A DNA stretch of 49,406 nucleotides from Plectonema cf. radiosum LEGE 06105 (GTDB lineage Bacteria; Cyanobacteriota; Cyanobacteriia; Cyanobacteriales; Nostocaceae), in NCBI RefSeq assembly GCF_015207665.1, contig NZ_JADEWL010000040.1, positions 1 through 49,406 on the forward strand, given 5' to 3'. The translations under genes and the position numbers were made by a program. Positions 9,470 through 17,742 of this stretch are shown here, in pieces. Position 1 is the first letter of the stretch. Every line of letters begins with the position of its first letter. The notes under the pieces are model-generated. The model saw only the letters and a program-made list of their open reading frames with translations. It was not told the origin of the DNA and did no database searches.

Positions 9470-10698
9470 TTGTGCATTACCTAGAATAGTTTAACGCTAT
9501 AAACAATTCGCAATACTGCCTTGCTCCCGCAGTAAAGCAGGCATTGCGTACATTTCAAGTTAATCCCAGAATTACAAAGAACGTCCGAGCTAATTTGAGC
9601 AAGATTTCTTATCGTTTTTATGTTCAGACTGAGCGTGAAACTCGCACCCGAATAGTTGTTGTGCTTGAATACAAAATATGCACCCGCTTATTCAAACAAA
9701 ACAGAAGAGTTTTAAGTAATTTTATCAGTTGCGCTTAATACTCCCAACCAAATATTGAATGTATTGAGCTAAAAACAAATCATCCAAAAGGAATAAAAAA
9801 TCATTCTTTATTTACTAATGCCTATTAGATAAATACATGAAATGTATTCGGTATTCTCATCTTTACGATATTTGATACAAATACTTGTTAGTAGATTTTA
9901 GATATAACTACGTAAACGAGAATCTTCTGTTTTTATATGCTATGTTGTTTTCATTTTTGTCTTACTTGAATTAGAAATAAAAGTATGAATCTGCTTGCTA
10001 GTTTCATAATTATCCATTTATATTTTTTGATAAATACCTATTCAAATCAGCAAGAAAATAAAATTATGATGGACGATTTTCTATAAATATCCACCGTAAA
10101 AAATATTACACATAAACTTAGCTAATTCATTTTATATTTTTTAAATATTTCAATCAGAATCAGTAGAATAAACCGATATAAGCTATTGATATTAAGAATT
10201 TGGGAAATTTTAGAGAAATGGTCTTAAAAATCTAGATCAAGTTCAGTATTCGGTTATTAGCTATATGATTAGGCACTTTTATTATTGAGTGTCTAATTAT
10301 CTACTATCAATGTATCCCTTGATTTGAGTATTTATGATGAATATCAATGTCTATGATGGCTACGTATAAAATTACAATAAATAGTCACAATAAGATACAG
10401 CTTGATTTTTGCTGGAAATTATTTCATCACGAAAAAATTGCCAAAAAAAGCCAACGGAGATATAAATAATTCAGAGGAAATGATGGTGTGTTATTTAGTT
10501 GCTCGATTCGGATAATTAAAGAGCCGTGAATCTTATTTGAAGTCAATATTTTTTCGTTTTTGTGGTGTTGAAACTAAAATTTGAGACTTTAATAATGAGC
10601 GTGAGTGCAAGTTTTACTCACAAGTAATTAATTGTAAAATCAGAAATTCAATACTCGCTTGGTGCCTACATAGTTATTGTATTTAGGAACAAAACACG
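9470..10698. other. Long AT-rich intergenic region
   Basis: The 1.2 kb between the antirepressor remnant and the excisionase-like gene is very AT-rich with frequent stops in all frames. The only open stretch (about 9544-9738) has biased, low-quality composition and no start signal. A hairpin lies near 9510-9535 (CCTTGCT and AGCAAGG-like arms). I see no RNA gene, no repeat array and no recognisable origin. Confidence 0.5.
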
Positions 10699-10962
10699 AT
10701 GTTTCAGTTTGCTAATAAACATTTAGCTTCAGAGAAGCTAAGTTTAAGTTGCGCTACGCTCAAAAAATATCGATTGGATGGAACGTGGATTGAGGGAAGT
10801 CACTGGGTAAGAGTTAATAGTCGCTGTATTCTTTATAATCTTGAATTAATCCAAGATTGGTTACATAATCGTCACGATCCAATCGCTCATCATCGGGCGA
10901 TTGATACGTATCATGCAAGTTTGCCAAGCAATTACAAACGTAACAATCGCGCTAAGAATTAA
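10699..10962 (+). CDS. Excisionase-like DNA-binding protein
   Basis: The 87-residue protein has a helix-turn-helix-like N-terminus (SEKLSLSCATLKKYRLDG) followed by a WIEGSHWVRVNSR strand and a YNLELIQDWLHNR helix. This is the layout of small winged-helix excisionase/MerR-like proteins often found beside tyrosine integrases in cyanobacterial elements. Such proteins bend attachment-site DNA and push recombination toward excision. It lies about 1.7 kb from the element end, in the opposite orientation to the integrase. A simple transcription regulator is the alternative. Confidence 0.7.
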   Translation: MFQFANKHLASEKLSLSCATLKKYRLDGTWIEGSHWVRVNSRCILYNLELIQDWLHNRHDPIAHHRAIDTYHASLPSNYKRNNRAKN

Positions 10963-11185
10963 TAGTTTCTCGTGTTGTTTAGTAATAATCAAGGATTTTC
11001 AAAAGTACCAACTGCATTATCAATCTGCTTCAAAGTATCCTTTAAATGTGGGATTTAACAGTTCCGGTAAAAATTGGTTAGAATCTCCTACTTTCCATAA
11101 TTATTTACCCTATTGCGTTACAGTGCAATAATATTTATCTTTGGATTGGGCATAGCTGTTTCTCGGCAGTTCATGAAGATGACGA

Positions 11186-11413
11186 ATGGAAAATAAAAAA
11201 TACGAACTTTGGTCGTCTGCAACTGAAGGCTCAGACACTTTTTTCAATGCTGACAATAATAGCGCCAGAAACAGTTTAGCTGCCGATGCTAAATTGGTTT
11301 GTATTATTGAAGCTTCCTCCTGGAATGAAGCTCAACAAAAGCGATATGATTTCATGGGTTGGGGTCATTACAGGACATTTGATGAAGTTGCAGAGCAGCA
11401 CGAAAAGACGTAA
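11186..11413 (+). CDS. Small hypothetical protein
   Basis: A 75-residue acidic, soluble protein with no motif I recognise. The start ATG at 11186 is the first in frame, and the sequence (KYELWSSATEGSDTFF at the start, W and Y residues spread along it) looks like a real small protein rather than a random frame. It lies between the excisionase-like gene and the integrase, so it may belong to the ICE recombination or maintenance module. No function is proposed. Confidence 0.5.
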   Translation: MENKKYELWSSATEGSDTFFNADNNSARNSLAADAKLVCIIEASSWNEAQQKRYDFMGWGHYRTFDEVAEQHEKT

Positions 11414-11488
11414 TTTACCTGGGTAAATTTAAAACAGCATAAGATATTAGTAGCCATTCTAAATAGTGGTTATCGTATTTTCCCCAAC

Positions 11489-12658
11489 TCAAAAATCTGG
11501 CACTACAATCTCTCGACTTTGCCCTACGTAGTGCCGGTAAATTATCTCTGGCGAATTACCCACTAAAGTTGCCACATCCTTAACATCCATTCCATTCTTC
11601 AATGCCAAGGTAATAAAGGTATGTCGAGTTTGGTAAAGCTTGCGATATTCAATACCATCTAGCTCTCTTAGAGTTGCTTTCCAACCTCTCGCCGTAAAGT
11701 TATGAATATCAATCCATCTTCCTTCTAAAGAAGGAAACACTTTTGCATCATCACAAGCAGCTTTAATTGATTTGAGCAAAGTTGCTAGACGATTGTTGAT
11801 AGGGAAGACTCGCTTCTTCTGAGTTTTCAAACCTTTTTTACAGGTTAATCCCGATTCAGAAACCACCACGGCTTGTTCAAAACGAATAAAACTAAAGTCG
11901 TTAGCAACGTGCTTCCACTCTAAACCAGCAGCTTCTGATGGTCTGCAACCTGTAAGAAACAGAAATTCAATCAAAGGCGCATAATGCTTGTAATAGCGGC
12001 TATCTTTAAATGCTTGGATAATCCTGTCGCGCTCTTCTTGAGTAAATGCATTAATGTCAGCATCTTCCTTTGAAGCTTTGGGAATCTTAATATCGCTTGC
12101 CATATCCCCAAAGGGGTTTTCTTCAATCAGCCCAGACTTAAGTGCCCAATCGCAGCAAGCTGAAATTTGGGTTAACATCCGTTTGCAAGAATTTGGAGTT
12201 TTATTAGCAACTAACCAATCTCGAATTGCTACTGCTTTATCAAGGGTTTTGAAAGGTAGATGGACATTGATGCAGATCCGAACTCTTTTAACGTCTTTAG
12301 CTAACGTACTGGGTGACAAACTACTACGTTTGAAATCAATATAACTTTCCCACAACTCAACCAAGGATGCAGCTACTTCTGTTGGTTGTGGAGGTGGTGT
12401 AGATGCTTTAACTAAAGGCTTTAAAGATTCTGGCTTGTACTTGCCTAAAGTTTGATCGAAATTCTCCGATAAAATATCTAACTCAATTTGCCTCGCTTTC
12501 ATTTCTGCGAGCTTGCGGTTAGCTACCGTATCTGAAAACCCAGTTGATAGATAATAACGTTGTCCGGCGTAACGGAAGACAAGCTGTAGACGTTCGTTTG
12601 AGATTTTAATTTGAACAGTACCTTTAGACGATTTGCGTTTGGAAGATTCGCTTGGCAC
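11489..12658 (-). CDS. Tyrosine recombinase/integrase of the left element
   Basis: The 389-residue protein has an Arm-binding/SAM-like N-terminal half and a C-terminal catalytic domain. The visible catalytic residues are Arg239 (GCRPSEA), Arg345-His346 (TRHTF) and the tyrosine nucleophile Tyr377 in YRHYVG; the usual GH of the second histidine position is GN here, a tolerated variant. The start is GTG at 12658, preceded by AGGAG at good spacing. Directly upstream of the start lie paired direct repeats (12697-12779) that look like arm-binding sites, and the tRNA-Phe fragment follows at 12856. This places the integrase at the end of the left element and implies integration into the tRNA-Phe gene. 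It is clearly different from the integrase at 29185. Confidence 0.9.
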   Translation of the reverse strand: MPSESSKRKSSKGTVQIKISNERLQLVFRYAGQRYYLSTGFSDTVANRKLAEMKARQIELDILSENFDQTLGKYKPESLKPLVKASTPPPQPTEVAASLVELWESYIDFKRSSLSPSTLAKDVKRVRICINVHLPFKTLDKAVAIRDWLVANKTPNSCKRMLTQISACCDWALKSGLIEENPFGDMASDIKIPKASKEDADINAFTQEERDRIIQAFKDSRYYKHYAPLIEFLFLTGCRPSEAAGLEWKHVANDFSFIRFEQAVVVSESGLTCKKGLKTQKKRVFPINNRLATLLKSIKAACDDAKVFPSLEGRWIDIHNFTARGWKATLRELDGIEYRKLYQTRHTFITLALKNGMDVKDVATLVGNSPEIIYRHYVGQSREIVVPDF

Positions 12659-12696
12659 GGGGAACTCCTAAAATAGCGTGAAATTGCACGCGATTA

Positions 12697-12779
12697 TTTA
12701 CCCCCAATTTACCCCCAAAATTTAGCCAACCATGTCCAAATATGTCCAACGTGGCTATTTTTTACACCACCTTTACACC
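12697..12779. repeat. Three pairs of direct repeats: candidate integrase arm sites
   Basis: Three adjacent pairs are seen: TTTACCCCCAA at 12697-12707 and 12708-12718, ATGTCCAA at 12732-12739 and 12742-12749, and TTTACACC at 12761-12768 and 12772-12779. Repeats are spaced 10-11 bp, one helical turn. They lie between the integrase start and the tRNA fragment, where arm-type sites for integrase or excisionase are expected. The first motif recurs, as TTGGGGGTAAA, beside the other element's integrase at 30358. Confidence 0.6.
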
Positions 12780-12814
12780 TCCGTAAATGGCTGAAACGGG
12801 GTTTTTGTGGTATT

Positions 12815-12850
12815 AAAAAACCCCCAGAAGCGTTAGCTGCTAGGGGTTTT
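12815..12850 (-). terminator. Probable rho-independent terminator downstream of the tRNA-Phe 3' end
   Basis: Read on the minus strand, a CCCC/CAG stem with a short bulge pairs with CTG/GGGG and is followed by six T. It lies directly beyond the tRNA-Phe 3' fragment, so it may be the original terminator of the tRNA gene before the 17.5 kb element was inserted, or it may belong to the left element. Confidence 0.55.
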
Positions 12851-12855
12851 GTATT

Positions 12856-12902
12856 GTATGCCAGGAACGAGACTTGAACTCGTGACACGAGGATTTTCAG
12901 TC
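12856..12902 (-). repeat. Left attachment-site copy: 3' fragment of tRNA-Phe
   Basis: The 47 bp match the tRNA-Phe 3' end, T arm and anticodon loop exactly and diverge two bases past the anticodon loop. The fragment cannot form an anticodon stem or an acceptor stem, so it is not a second tRNA. An 8-bp inverted repeat (CTCGTGAC at 12879 and GTCACGAG at 12900) brackets the anticodon-loop segment and may be part of the integrase core site. Confidence 0.95.
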
Positions 12903-12989
12903 ACGAGATGCGAGGACGTGTAACTCCTCGTATCACTGGATTGCTATCAAGATTTACTAAAAATTTGCCTAACTCTTGACTAACGCACG

Positions 12990-13017
12990 CGTCAAAAACC
13001 GATTTTGACGTTTTTTT
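12990..13017 (+). terminator. Strong rho-independent terminator upstream of the late-type operon
   Basis: A perfect 8-bp stem (CGTCAAAA and TTTTGACG) with a 5-nt loop is followed by seven T. It lies only 39 bp before the first late-type gene. It could insulate the element from outside transcription or act as a conditional terminator for the late operon. Confidence 0.85.
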
Positions 13018-13055
13018 GCTATAACAGTCAGTTGTATAAATTAGTGCTTTCTAAC

Positions 13056-13385
13056 ATGGCAGAACCAACACTCCAGGACGTATTTGGCGCAAACGCTATT
13101 CAAGATGAATTTACTTTGACAATTACAAAAGCCGATCTTACTGGTTTAACAGCGACAGCAAACAATACAGCAGAAAGCCTACTTGTTGGGCTTCTTTTAA
13201 AAGCAAGAAGCTATTTAAATCAAACTAACTTTGATACGAATATTGATCAAAGCGTTTTGATTGAATCTGGTTTATCCAGTTTCTTAAGTCGGGGTGTTGA
13301 CAATACAACCTACCGTACTGATTCGATGACAGTCAGCCTTGCCAAGGTTGATACAGCTGGCATTTTAAGCCCGGATGATTATTAA
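13056..13385 (+). CDS. Unknown small protein, first gene of the late-type module
   Basis: The likely start is the ATG at 13056 (MAEPTLQDVFGANA); longer readings would begin at a TTG inside the terminator. The 109-residue product is soluble, rich in Thr, Ala and Asn, with a central helix (AESLLVGLLLKARSYL) between likely strands. No signal peptide or membrane segment is visible. Its stop overlaps the next start (TAATG), so the genes are coupled. Small, Thr/Ala-rich proteins at the head of late operons are often structural, but I do not recognise this family. Confidence 0.7.
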   Translation: MAEPTLQDVFGANAIQDEFTLTITKADLTGLTATANNTAESLLVGLLLKARSYLNQTNFDTNIDQSVLIESGLSSFLSRGVDNTTYRTDSMTVSLAKVDTAGILSPDDY

Positions 13386-13825
13386 TGTCTGGATGGACTA
13401 TCTCTGTAGATGCACCTTGGCGCTTTGAAGACGGCGACGAGACAACTTACAACTTAACTTACCAAGTAAACGGCTGTTTTAGCCCTCCTTATGGACATAT
13501 TTTCAAAAATGGAGGAGACGACCTTTATTTAACCCATTCCAAGGGTGAGACTTTTTTAGGGGATGGCTGGAATGGGTTTGTATTACTTGATTTTAAGGTA
13601 AATCAATTATCACCCTGCGAAATTGATGAAACTACGCAAAAATACGACTGTATTAACGGTGCCTGCATTAAAGCCGAAGTGTACAATACACCGGGAATTT
13701 ACAACGGATTAGATGAATGTGAAGTGGCTTGTGGGGAGGGATGTTCAGGCAAGTGTCTAAGTAAAAATGAGTGGCAGAAAATACAAGACCTTGCAAATAA
13801 ATTAAAACAAATAAATTGCAAATAA
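13385..13825 (+). CDS. Cysteine-rich unknown protein
   Basis: The first 80 residues look beta-rich (alternating Trp, Tyr, Phe and polar residues). The segment that follows is cysteine-rich: YDCINGACIK, then a YNTPGIYNGLDECEVACG stretch, then CSGKC. Paired cysteines of the C-x4-C ... C-x3-C type suggest a small disulfide- or metal-stabilised module. It is coupled to the gene before it by a 1-bp overlap. The combination suggests an exposed or extracellular component such as a virion decoration or fibre-base protein; this is inference. Confidence 0.7.
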   Translation: MSGWTISVDAPWRFEDGDETTYNLTYQVNGCFSPPYGHIFKNGGDDLYLTHSKGETFLGDGWNGFVLLDFKVNQLSPCEIDETTQKYDCINGACIKAEVYNTPGIYNGLDECEVACGEGCSGKCLSKNEWQKIQDLANKLKQINCK

Positions 13826-13842
13826 AAAAGGTTTATATATAA

Positions 13843-14235
13843 ATGGCATCTGGAACAATTAGCAATTTACAACAAGCTTTAAACTGTGCCAATAAATGTG
13901 ATTGTTGCGAAAAGTTGCAGCAACAAATTAACCAGCTGAAAAATCAAATAGGGAGTATTAGTAATAAAGTTAGTGCCTTAGACCAAGATATTAAAAACAT
14001 CATTCCTCGTGTTAACAATCACGAGAATAGAATAGGTAAGATTGAGAAAGAGATATTTTCTGCTTCTGGAAATGACCGAAACCGAAGCAATGATAATCAA
14101 ACTAAACAACAGTTACAGCAATTGAAGCAGCAAGTATCTGCAATTGAGCGCTATATTAATGCCCTTGATAATGCTGGAAAGCAAATTAATAATGTTCTCA
14201 AAAGCTTTTTTAAAATATTTTCTGTTTTTAAATAA
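13843..14235 (+). CDS. Coiled-coil protein with N-terminal CxxxCxCC cluster
   Basis: The 130-residue protein starts with a short segment containing [10 protein letters not shown] and then has heptad-like helices (about residues 25-70 and 85-110) rich in Gln, Asn, Ile and Leu. The last 20 residues are hydrophobic and Phe-rich. An AAAAAAGG ribosome-binding sequence precedes the ATG. The next gene follows after 2 bp. The cysteine cluster echoes the cysteine-rich neighbour, so the two may interact. Function unknown. Confidence 0.7.
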   Translation: MASGTISNLQQALNCANKCDCCEKLQQQINQLKNQIGSISNKVSALDQDIKNIIPRVNNHENRIGKIEKEIFSASGNDRNRSNDNQTKQQLQQLKQQVSAIERYINALDNAGKQINNVLKSFFKIFSVFK

Positions 14236-14237
14236 CT

Positions 14238-16328
14238 ATGGCTATTCCTCCCATTCCCTCTTATACGCAAATGCCCAACAACTTTAGCGAGTTGTTGAAC
14301 ATTCAAAAAAACTTTTATCGCTCTTTTAGCAATGGCTTAACTAATGTAACTAAGGTGAGTAACTTGAACCGAGTTAGAAGCCTTGCAACCGAAAAAAAAG
14401 TAATAGCGAAACAAAAAGCGATTGAAGCCGCAAAAAAAGCAGCGAATGACGCTAAAAACGTTACAGATAACCTAAAAAAAGGAGAGTTCAAAAAAGTCAA
14501 CGGCAACATGGCTAATGCAATTAGTATTGGCTTAAGTCTTGCTTCCGTTGGTTTGTCTCTTCTGACAATTAATCAAATAGGTACGCTACAGGAAGTCGAA
14601 TTTAAAAAAGATAGGTTCATACAAAAAGATGTTGGAGACGCTTTTCAGAGAGGCATAGAGAATGTTTTTAAAATCAGAAGATTAAGGGCTGATTTTGATA
14701 ATTTTGTCAAACAGTTCAAAGATCAAAAGGATAAATTATTTGCCGAAGCTGGGGCATCTCAAGCATCAGCGACCAAAGCAAGAGAGCTAGCTGAAGCTGC
14801 GAAAAAACAATCAAATGATGCACTATACGAAACTCGCGCCGGCAGACAAAAACTTGCCGGAGAAATAAACGGGCTTTTTAATAGCGTAACTTCACTTACG
14901 AACAACGTGGCTTCTCAAAATTCCGAGCTTATAAAGAGAACAGAAGAAGCCAGAAAATTGGGGAATGACGCTTTGTACGAGGTACGTCAAAGTAGAGGAA
15001 TTCTTGATAGAGCTTACGAACTTGCAAGAAATGCCGCTACAACTAAAGCTAAGCCTGGTCCTGCGGGCGCTCCAGGTAAAGACGGATTGCCAGGAAGGGA
15101 TGGTAAACCGGGTCTTGCGGGCGCTCCAGGTAAAGACGGATTGCCAGGAAGGGATGGTAAACCGGGTCTTGCGGGCGCTCCAGGTAAAGACGGATTGCCA
15201 GGAAGGGATGGTAAACCGGGTCTTGCGGGCGCTCCAGGTAAAGACGGACTACCCGGAAGGGATGGTAAGGACGGTAAGGACGCAAAAGATATGAATCAAG
15301 ATCAATACAACGCAATAATTGCCAAAATAACTGCAATTCCCCCATTAATTGCACGAGTACCATCACAGACGGTACAGCAAATGCCCAAGCCTTTGACGGG
15401 GCAACAGATAGAAGCAGCTGCAAACGCTGGAGTATGTCGCAGTACTGCACCGGGGGGATGTATGAGCAATGCACTGGGGAGTGCTGCGAATACAATTAAC
15501 CAAAATACAAACAACTGGGGCAAGAATTTGCTCGATAAATTTAACGCGGGTGCTAATGCTGCACAACTCGCGTTACTTCAAAAGATTGACTTAAAGATGG
15601 GCGCTCAAGTTACAGGTGGCTTATCCGCTGCTGTAGGTAAAAATTTAGAACGAATTAATAAATTTGCCGAATGGCTAAAAATTGACCGCGTTATGAATAT
15701 CCTCGTCTGGGTTAACACGACTCACAACGCGATGATGTTAAGTACTAACTTAGGAAGTACTTTATTCTCAACTATTGATAATGTAGCGAATATATTTTTT
15801 AAAGATATTGATGGGGTTGATATCGATACAGGTAAAGCTGTAAGTACCTTCTTTGATAACATGGCTAAAAAATTATTTGGTGTTAAACAATGGGAAAACA
15901 CAAAAGCTACTTTTAACAAATACAACCGAATTTATCAATCAATGCAAAATGCTTTAAACAACATTACCAGTATGTTTAATAGCGTGTACGGCGCTTTTGA
16001 CGTAATAGGTGATAGAGTTAGCCGGATTGGTAATGCTTTAAGATGGTTTGGAGTTTTATCGGAAAAAGCTTTTGGATGGATGAATGAAGATAATAATTTT
16101 AGCAATCCTATTATTACTAGGATAACTAATATAACAGAAGCCGCTGATGCTATTGAGCAAGTTAGTAGTGAAGTTCTTGAAGTTAGTGATAACGCTAAGG
16201 AGCTAATTAAAAATACTCAAGAAATTAAAAAAGGAATAAAAGAACTTAGTGAATCGGAAACTAAAAAAGAAGACAAAGAACGCTCTAGCTTAAAGCTTCC
16301 TACCGTCAATGATACTGATGTAGCGTAA
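14238..16328 (+). CDS. Large coiled-coil protein with collagen-like Gly-X-Y domain, fibre or spike candidate
   Basis: At 696 residues this is the largest late-type product. It has an Ala/Lys-rich N-terminus, a hydrophobic stretch at about 92-113, a long coiled-coil region to about 270, then 25 uninterrupted Gly-X-Y triplets (residues 274-348) made of four near-identical 18-residue units. The C-terminal half is helical with two more amphipathic or hydrophobic regions and a charged tail. Collagen-like triplets trimerise and are common in phage fibres and spikes; the PRD1 spike protein also has such a motif. A host-attachment fibre anchored to a membrane or capsid is the best guess. A tape-measure-like role cannot be ruled out. 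Confidence 0.75.
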   Translation: MAIPPIPSYTQMPNNFSELLNIQKNFYRSFSNGLTNVTKVSNLNRVRSLATEKKVIAKQKAIEAAKKAANDAKNVTDNLKKGEFKKVNGNMANAISIGLSLASVGLSLLTINQIGTLQEVEFKKDRFIQKDVGDAFQRGIENVFKIRRLRADFDNFVKQFKDQKDKLFAEAGASQASATKARELAEAAKKQSNDALYETRAGRQKLAGEINGLFNSVTSLTNNVASQNSELIKRTEEARKLGNDALYEVRQSRGILDRAYELARNAATTKAKPGPAGAPGKDGLPGRDGKPGLAGAPGKDGLPGRDGKPGLAGAPGKDGLPGRDGKPGLAGAPGKDGLPGRDGKDGKDAKDMNQDQYNAIIAKITAIPPLIARVPSQTVQQMPKPLTGQQIEAAANAGVCRSTAPGGCMSNALGSAANTINQNTNNWGKNLLDKFNAGANAAQLALLQKIDLKMGAQVTGGLSAAVGKNLERINKFAEWLKIDRVMNILVWVNTTHNAMMLSTNLGSTLFSTIDNVANIFFKDIDGVDIDTGKAVSTFFDNMAKKLFGVKQWENTKATFNKYNRIYQSMQNALNNITSMFNSVYGAFDVIGDRVSRIGNALRWFGVLSEKAFGWMNEDNNFSNPIITRITNITEAADAIEQVSSEVLEVSDNAKELIKNTQEIKKGIKELSESETKKEDKERSSLKLPTVNDTDVA
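15057..15272 (+). repeat. 54-bp tandem repeat, four copies, encoding collagen-like units
   Basis: Four units of 54 bp start at 15057, 15111, 15165 and 15219. Copies one to three are almost identical at the DNA level, including synonymous positions, and the fourth has several silent changes, so the array expanded recently. Each unit encodes six Gly-X-Y triplets. Confidence 0.95.
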
Positions 16329-16329
16329 C

Positions 16330-16962
16330 ATGAGTAAATATGATTTTTCGCGTCTTCAAAGAGTAATTAGTAAGTACCACAACATACAGGTTAATCGAGA
16401 AATTGCGAAGAAAGAACTAAAACCTTCAAAAAAAAATATCTACAAAGAATTACTTATTAAGCAAACGGATACCGCGCAATTAATATTACTTAAATTCTTG
16501 TTCTTTTGGGTAAGTAATGGGAATTTAGAAAAATTAACAAAAAGTGATGCTATTGCCACTATCCCTAATTCTTGGGTAATTAAGCCCGGTGATGATATTC
16601 CTCAACTTGCAATAATTTTTAGAGTAAAAAACAAAAAAGGTGGAGGGAATTATCCCGTTTATATTCCTCATTACAATGGCACTAGAAGTCCTGCTATAGC
16701 TGAATACAAAAAAGGTCTTTATGGATGTACTTTGGTTTTAAAAGATAATTCAAAAATTACTATTCACGCTAGTTCCTATGAAGTGGCAGAAAGATATATA
16801 AAAAATAATTTATTAAAATATGTCGAACGAAAATATCATACCAATAATTTTCAAGCGACTAAACGTAAAGTAAAAGCTGAAGACATGGAACCAACAAGAG
16901 CCGATTTTTATCCAAACGGAAAAGAAGGGGGCGCTCAACCCTTGTGGAGGCACTATTTTTGA
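16330..16962 (+). CDS. Unknown basic protein of the late-type module
   Basis: The 210-residue basic protein starts one base after the stop codon of the collagen-like gene, so it is part of the same operon. One hydrophobic helix is visible (about 51-61, LILLKFLFFWV). The middle is likely beta-rich (residues 75-145) and the C-terminus is strongly basic. No family recognised. It is the last gene before a 153-bp gap with a large palindrome, so it ends the first late sub-module. Confidence 0.7.
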   Translation: MSKYDFSRLQRVISKYHNIQVNREIAKKELKPSKKNIYKELLIKQTDTAQLILLKFLFFWVSNGNLEKLTKSDAIATIPNSWVIKPGDDIPQLAIIFRVKNKKGGGNYPVYIPHYNGTRSPAIAEYKKGLYGCTLVLKDNSKITIHASSYEVAERYIKNNLLKYVERKYHTNNFQATKRKVKAEDMEPTRADFYPNGKEGGAQPLWRHYF

Positions 16963-16986
16963 TTTTTTTACAAATCAATGACCAAG

Positions 16987-17010
16987 TACGCGAATATATA
17001 TATTCGCGTA
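16987..17010. promoter_or_regulatory. Perfect 24-bp palindrome between late sub-modules
   Basis: Two 12-bp arms (TACGCGAATATA and its complement) form a perfect palindrome with no loop. It sits 24 bp after the stop of one gene and about 105 bp before the next start, which suits an operator for a dimeric regulator. No T-run typical of a terminator follows. Confidence 0.6.
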
Positions 17011-17115
17011 TAAAATCAGGCAATCTCTAAGTATATTCTCTCAAGACTTGATAATCTTCAATGCAATAATTTATATACATAACTGTTTATAGTCTTACCA
17101 AAGAAGGGTTTAAGT

Positions 17116-17361
17116 ATGCCTGCACCGTTATCAGCTGGCTCTGACATTCAAGCAACTAACGTTGCTGCTGGTTTATTGCAAATTGCAATGTTATTGCAGC
17201 AAGCGGAGCTAACTGTTCCCGAAGAAACCAGACCAAATAACGTAACAGTATCTTTTGATGCGGAGACCAACGTTGCTTCAGTAACAGCAACCTTACCTGT
17301 TACTTTTACTTTGGACGCAAATGGGAAACCCGTAGTAACAGCAACTGATTACATTCCCTAA
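17116..17361 (+). CDS. Small unknown protein, candidate structural subunit
   Basis: The 81-residue protein has an Ala/Leu/Gln-rich helical first half and a Thr/Val-rich beta second half (VTVSFDAETNVASVTATL). A good AAGAAGG ribosome-binding site precedes the ATG. It is the first gene after the palindrome and probably has its own promoter. Small, abundant structural proteins often have such composition, but nothing identifies the family. There is no clear transmembrane helix, which argues against a filamentous-phage coat protein. Confidence 0.65.
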   Translation: MPAPLSAGSDIQATNVAAGLLQIAMLLQQAELTVPEETRPNNVTVSFDAETNVASVTATLPVTFTLDANGKPVVTATDYIP

Positions 17362-17373
17362 TAATTAAAAAGA

Positions 17374-17742
17374 ATGGCAGAAAAACTAGGACCAAGAGTA
17401 ACTGTAGCTGTAGGAAAGGATAGCAAAGGTATAGCTATTTATTCTTATATGCTCAAAAAGCACGCTGATTATTTTAAGTTCCCAGGCGTGCAAAATACGA
17501 TTGTCACCAGAAAAGGGAAGGGAGGAAGAACCGCTCCTGTTCGTGGTGCAATAGGACAAGGGCATATCAAAGTTCCGACACAATTGAAGGGTAAAAAAGG
17601 TGTAACTAAATACTATCAAATGCCTATGCCCGCAGGCATGACGATATCAAAAATAGGAGCCTTTCTAAAAACTGCCTCAAAAAACAAGCCGGAGTCTTTT
17701 GTTACTCAAGATGGAGTTAGCTACCCAGTTGCTGGAAAATAG
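17374..17742 (+). CDS. Small very basic unknown protein
   Basis: A 122-residue lysine- and glycine-rich protein (for example TRKGKGGRTAPVRG) that starts 12 bp after the previous gene and whose TAG stop is directly followed by the next ATG. The composition suits nucleic-acid binding or a capsid-interior protein. No motif or family is recognised. Confidence 0.65.
   Translation: MAEKLGPRVTVAVGKDSKGIAIYSYMLKKHADYFKFPGVQNTIVTRKGKGGRTAPVRGAIGQGHIKVPTQLKGKKGVTKYYQMPMPAGMTISKIGAFLKTASKNKPESFVTQDGVSYPVAGK

Larger units (their letters stand above)
1..12902. mobile_element. Right part of an integrative conjugative element (left end outside window)
   Basis: The region holds a VirB2-B3-B4-B5-like secretion operon, a primase-helicase, an antirepressor remnant, an excisionase-like gene and a tyrosine integrase, all typical of integrative conjugative elements. 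The integrase start lies about 200 bp from a 47-bp copy of the tRNA-Phe 3' end (12856-12902), which is the likely shared attachment site. No relaxase or coupling protein is visible; they would have to lie left of position 1. The boundary on the right is inferred from the tRNA fragment; the left boundary cannot be seen. It is also possible that this block is not itself inserted at this tRNA. Confidence 0.65.

Noticed and set aside
9544-9738. 64-residue plus-strand frame
   Set aside because: AT-rich spacer, Arg/Lys/Thr-biased random composition and no start signal.
12856-12934. A second tRNA gene
   Set aside because: It matches tRNA-Phe only from the 3' end to just past the anticodon loop; no acceptor 5' strand, D arm or anticodon stem can form. 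It is an attachment-site scar.
15049-15495. Open frames antisense and in the +1 frame of the collagen-like region
   Set aside because: They are kept open by the 54-bp repeat, which is free of stops in several frames; the Gly-X-Y frame is the coding one.
17116-17361. Filamentous-phage major coat protein
   Set aside because: Small size fits, but there is no signal peptide or clear transmembrane helix, and the element is larger than typical inoviruses.
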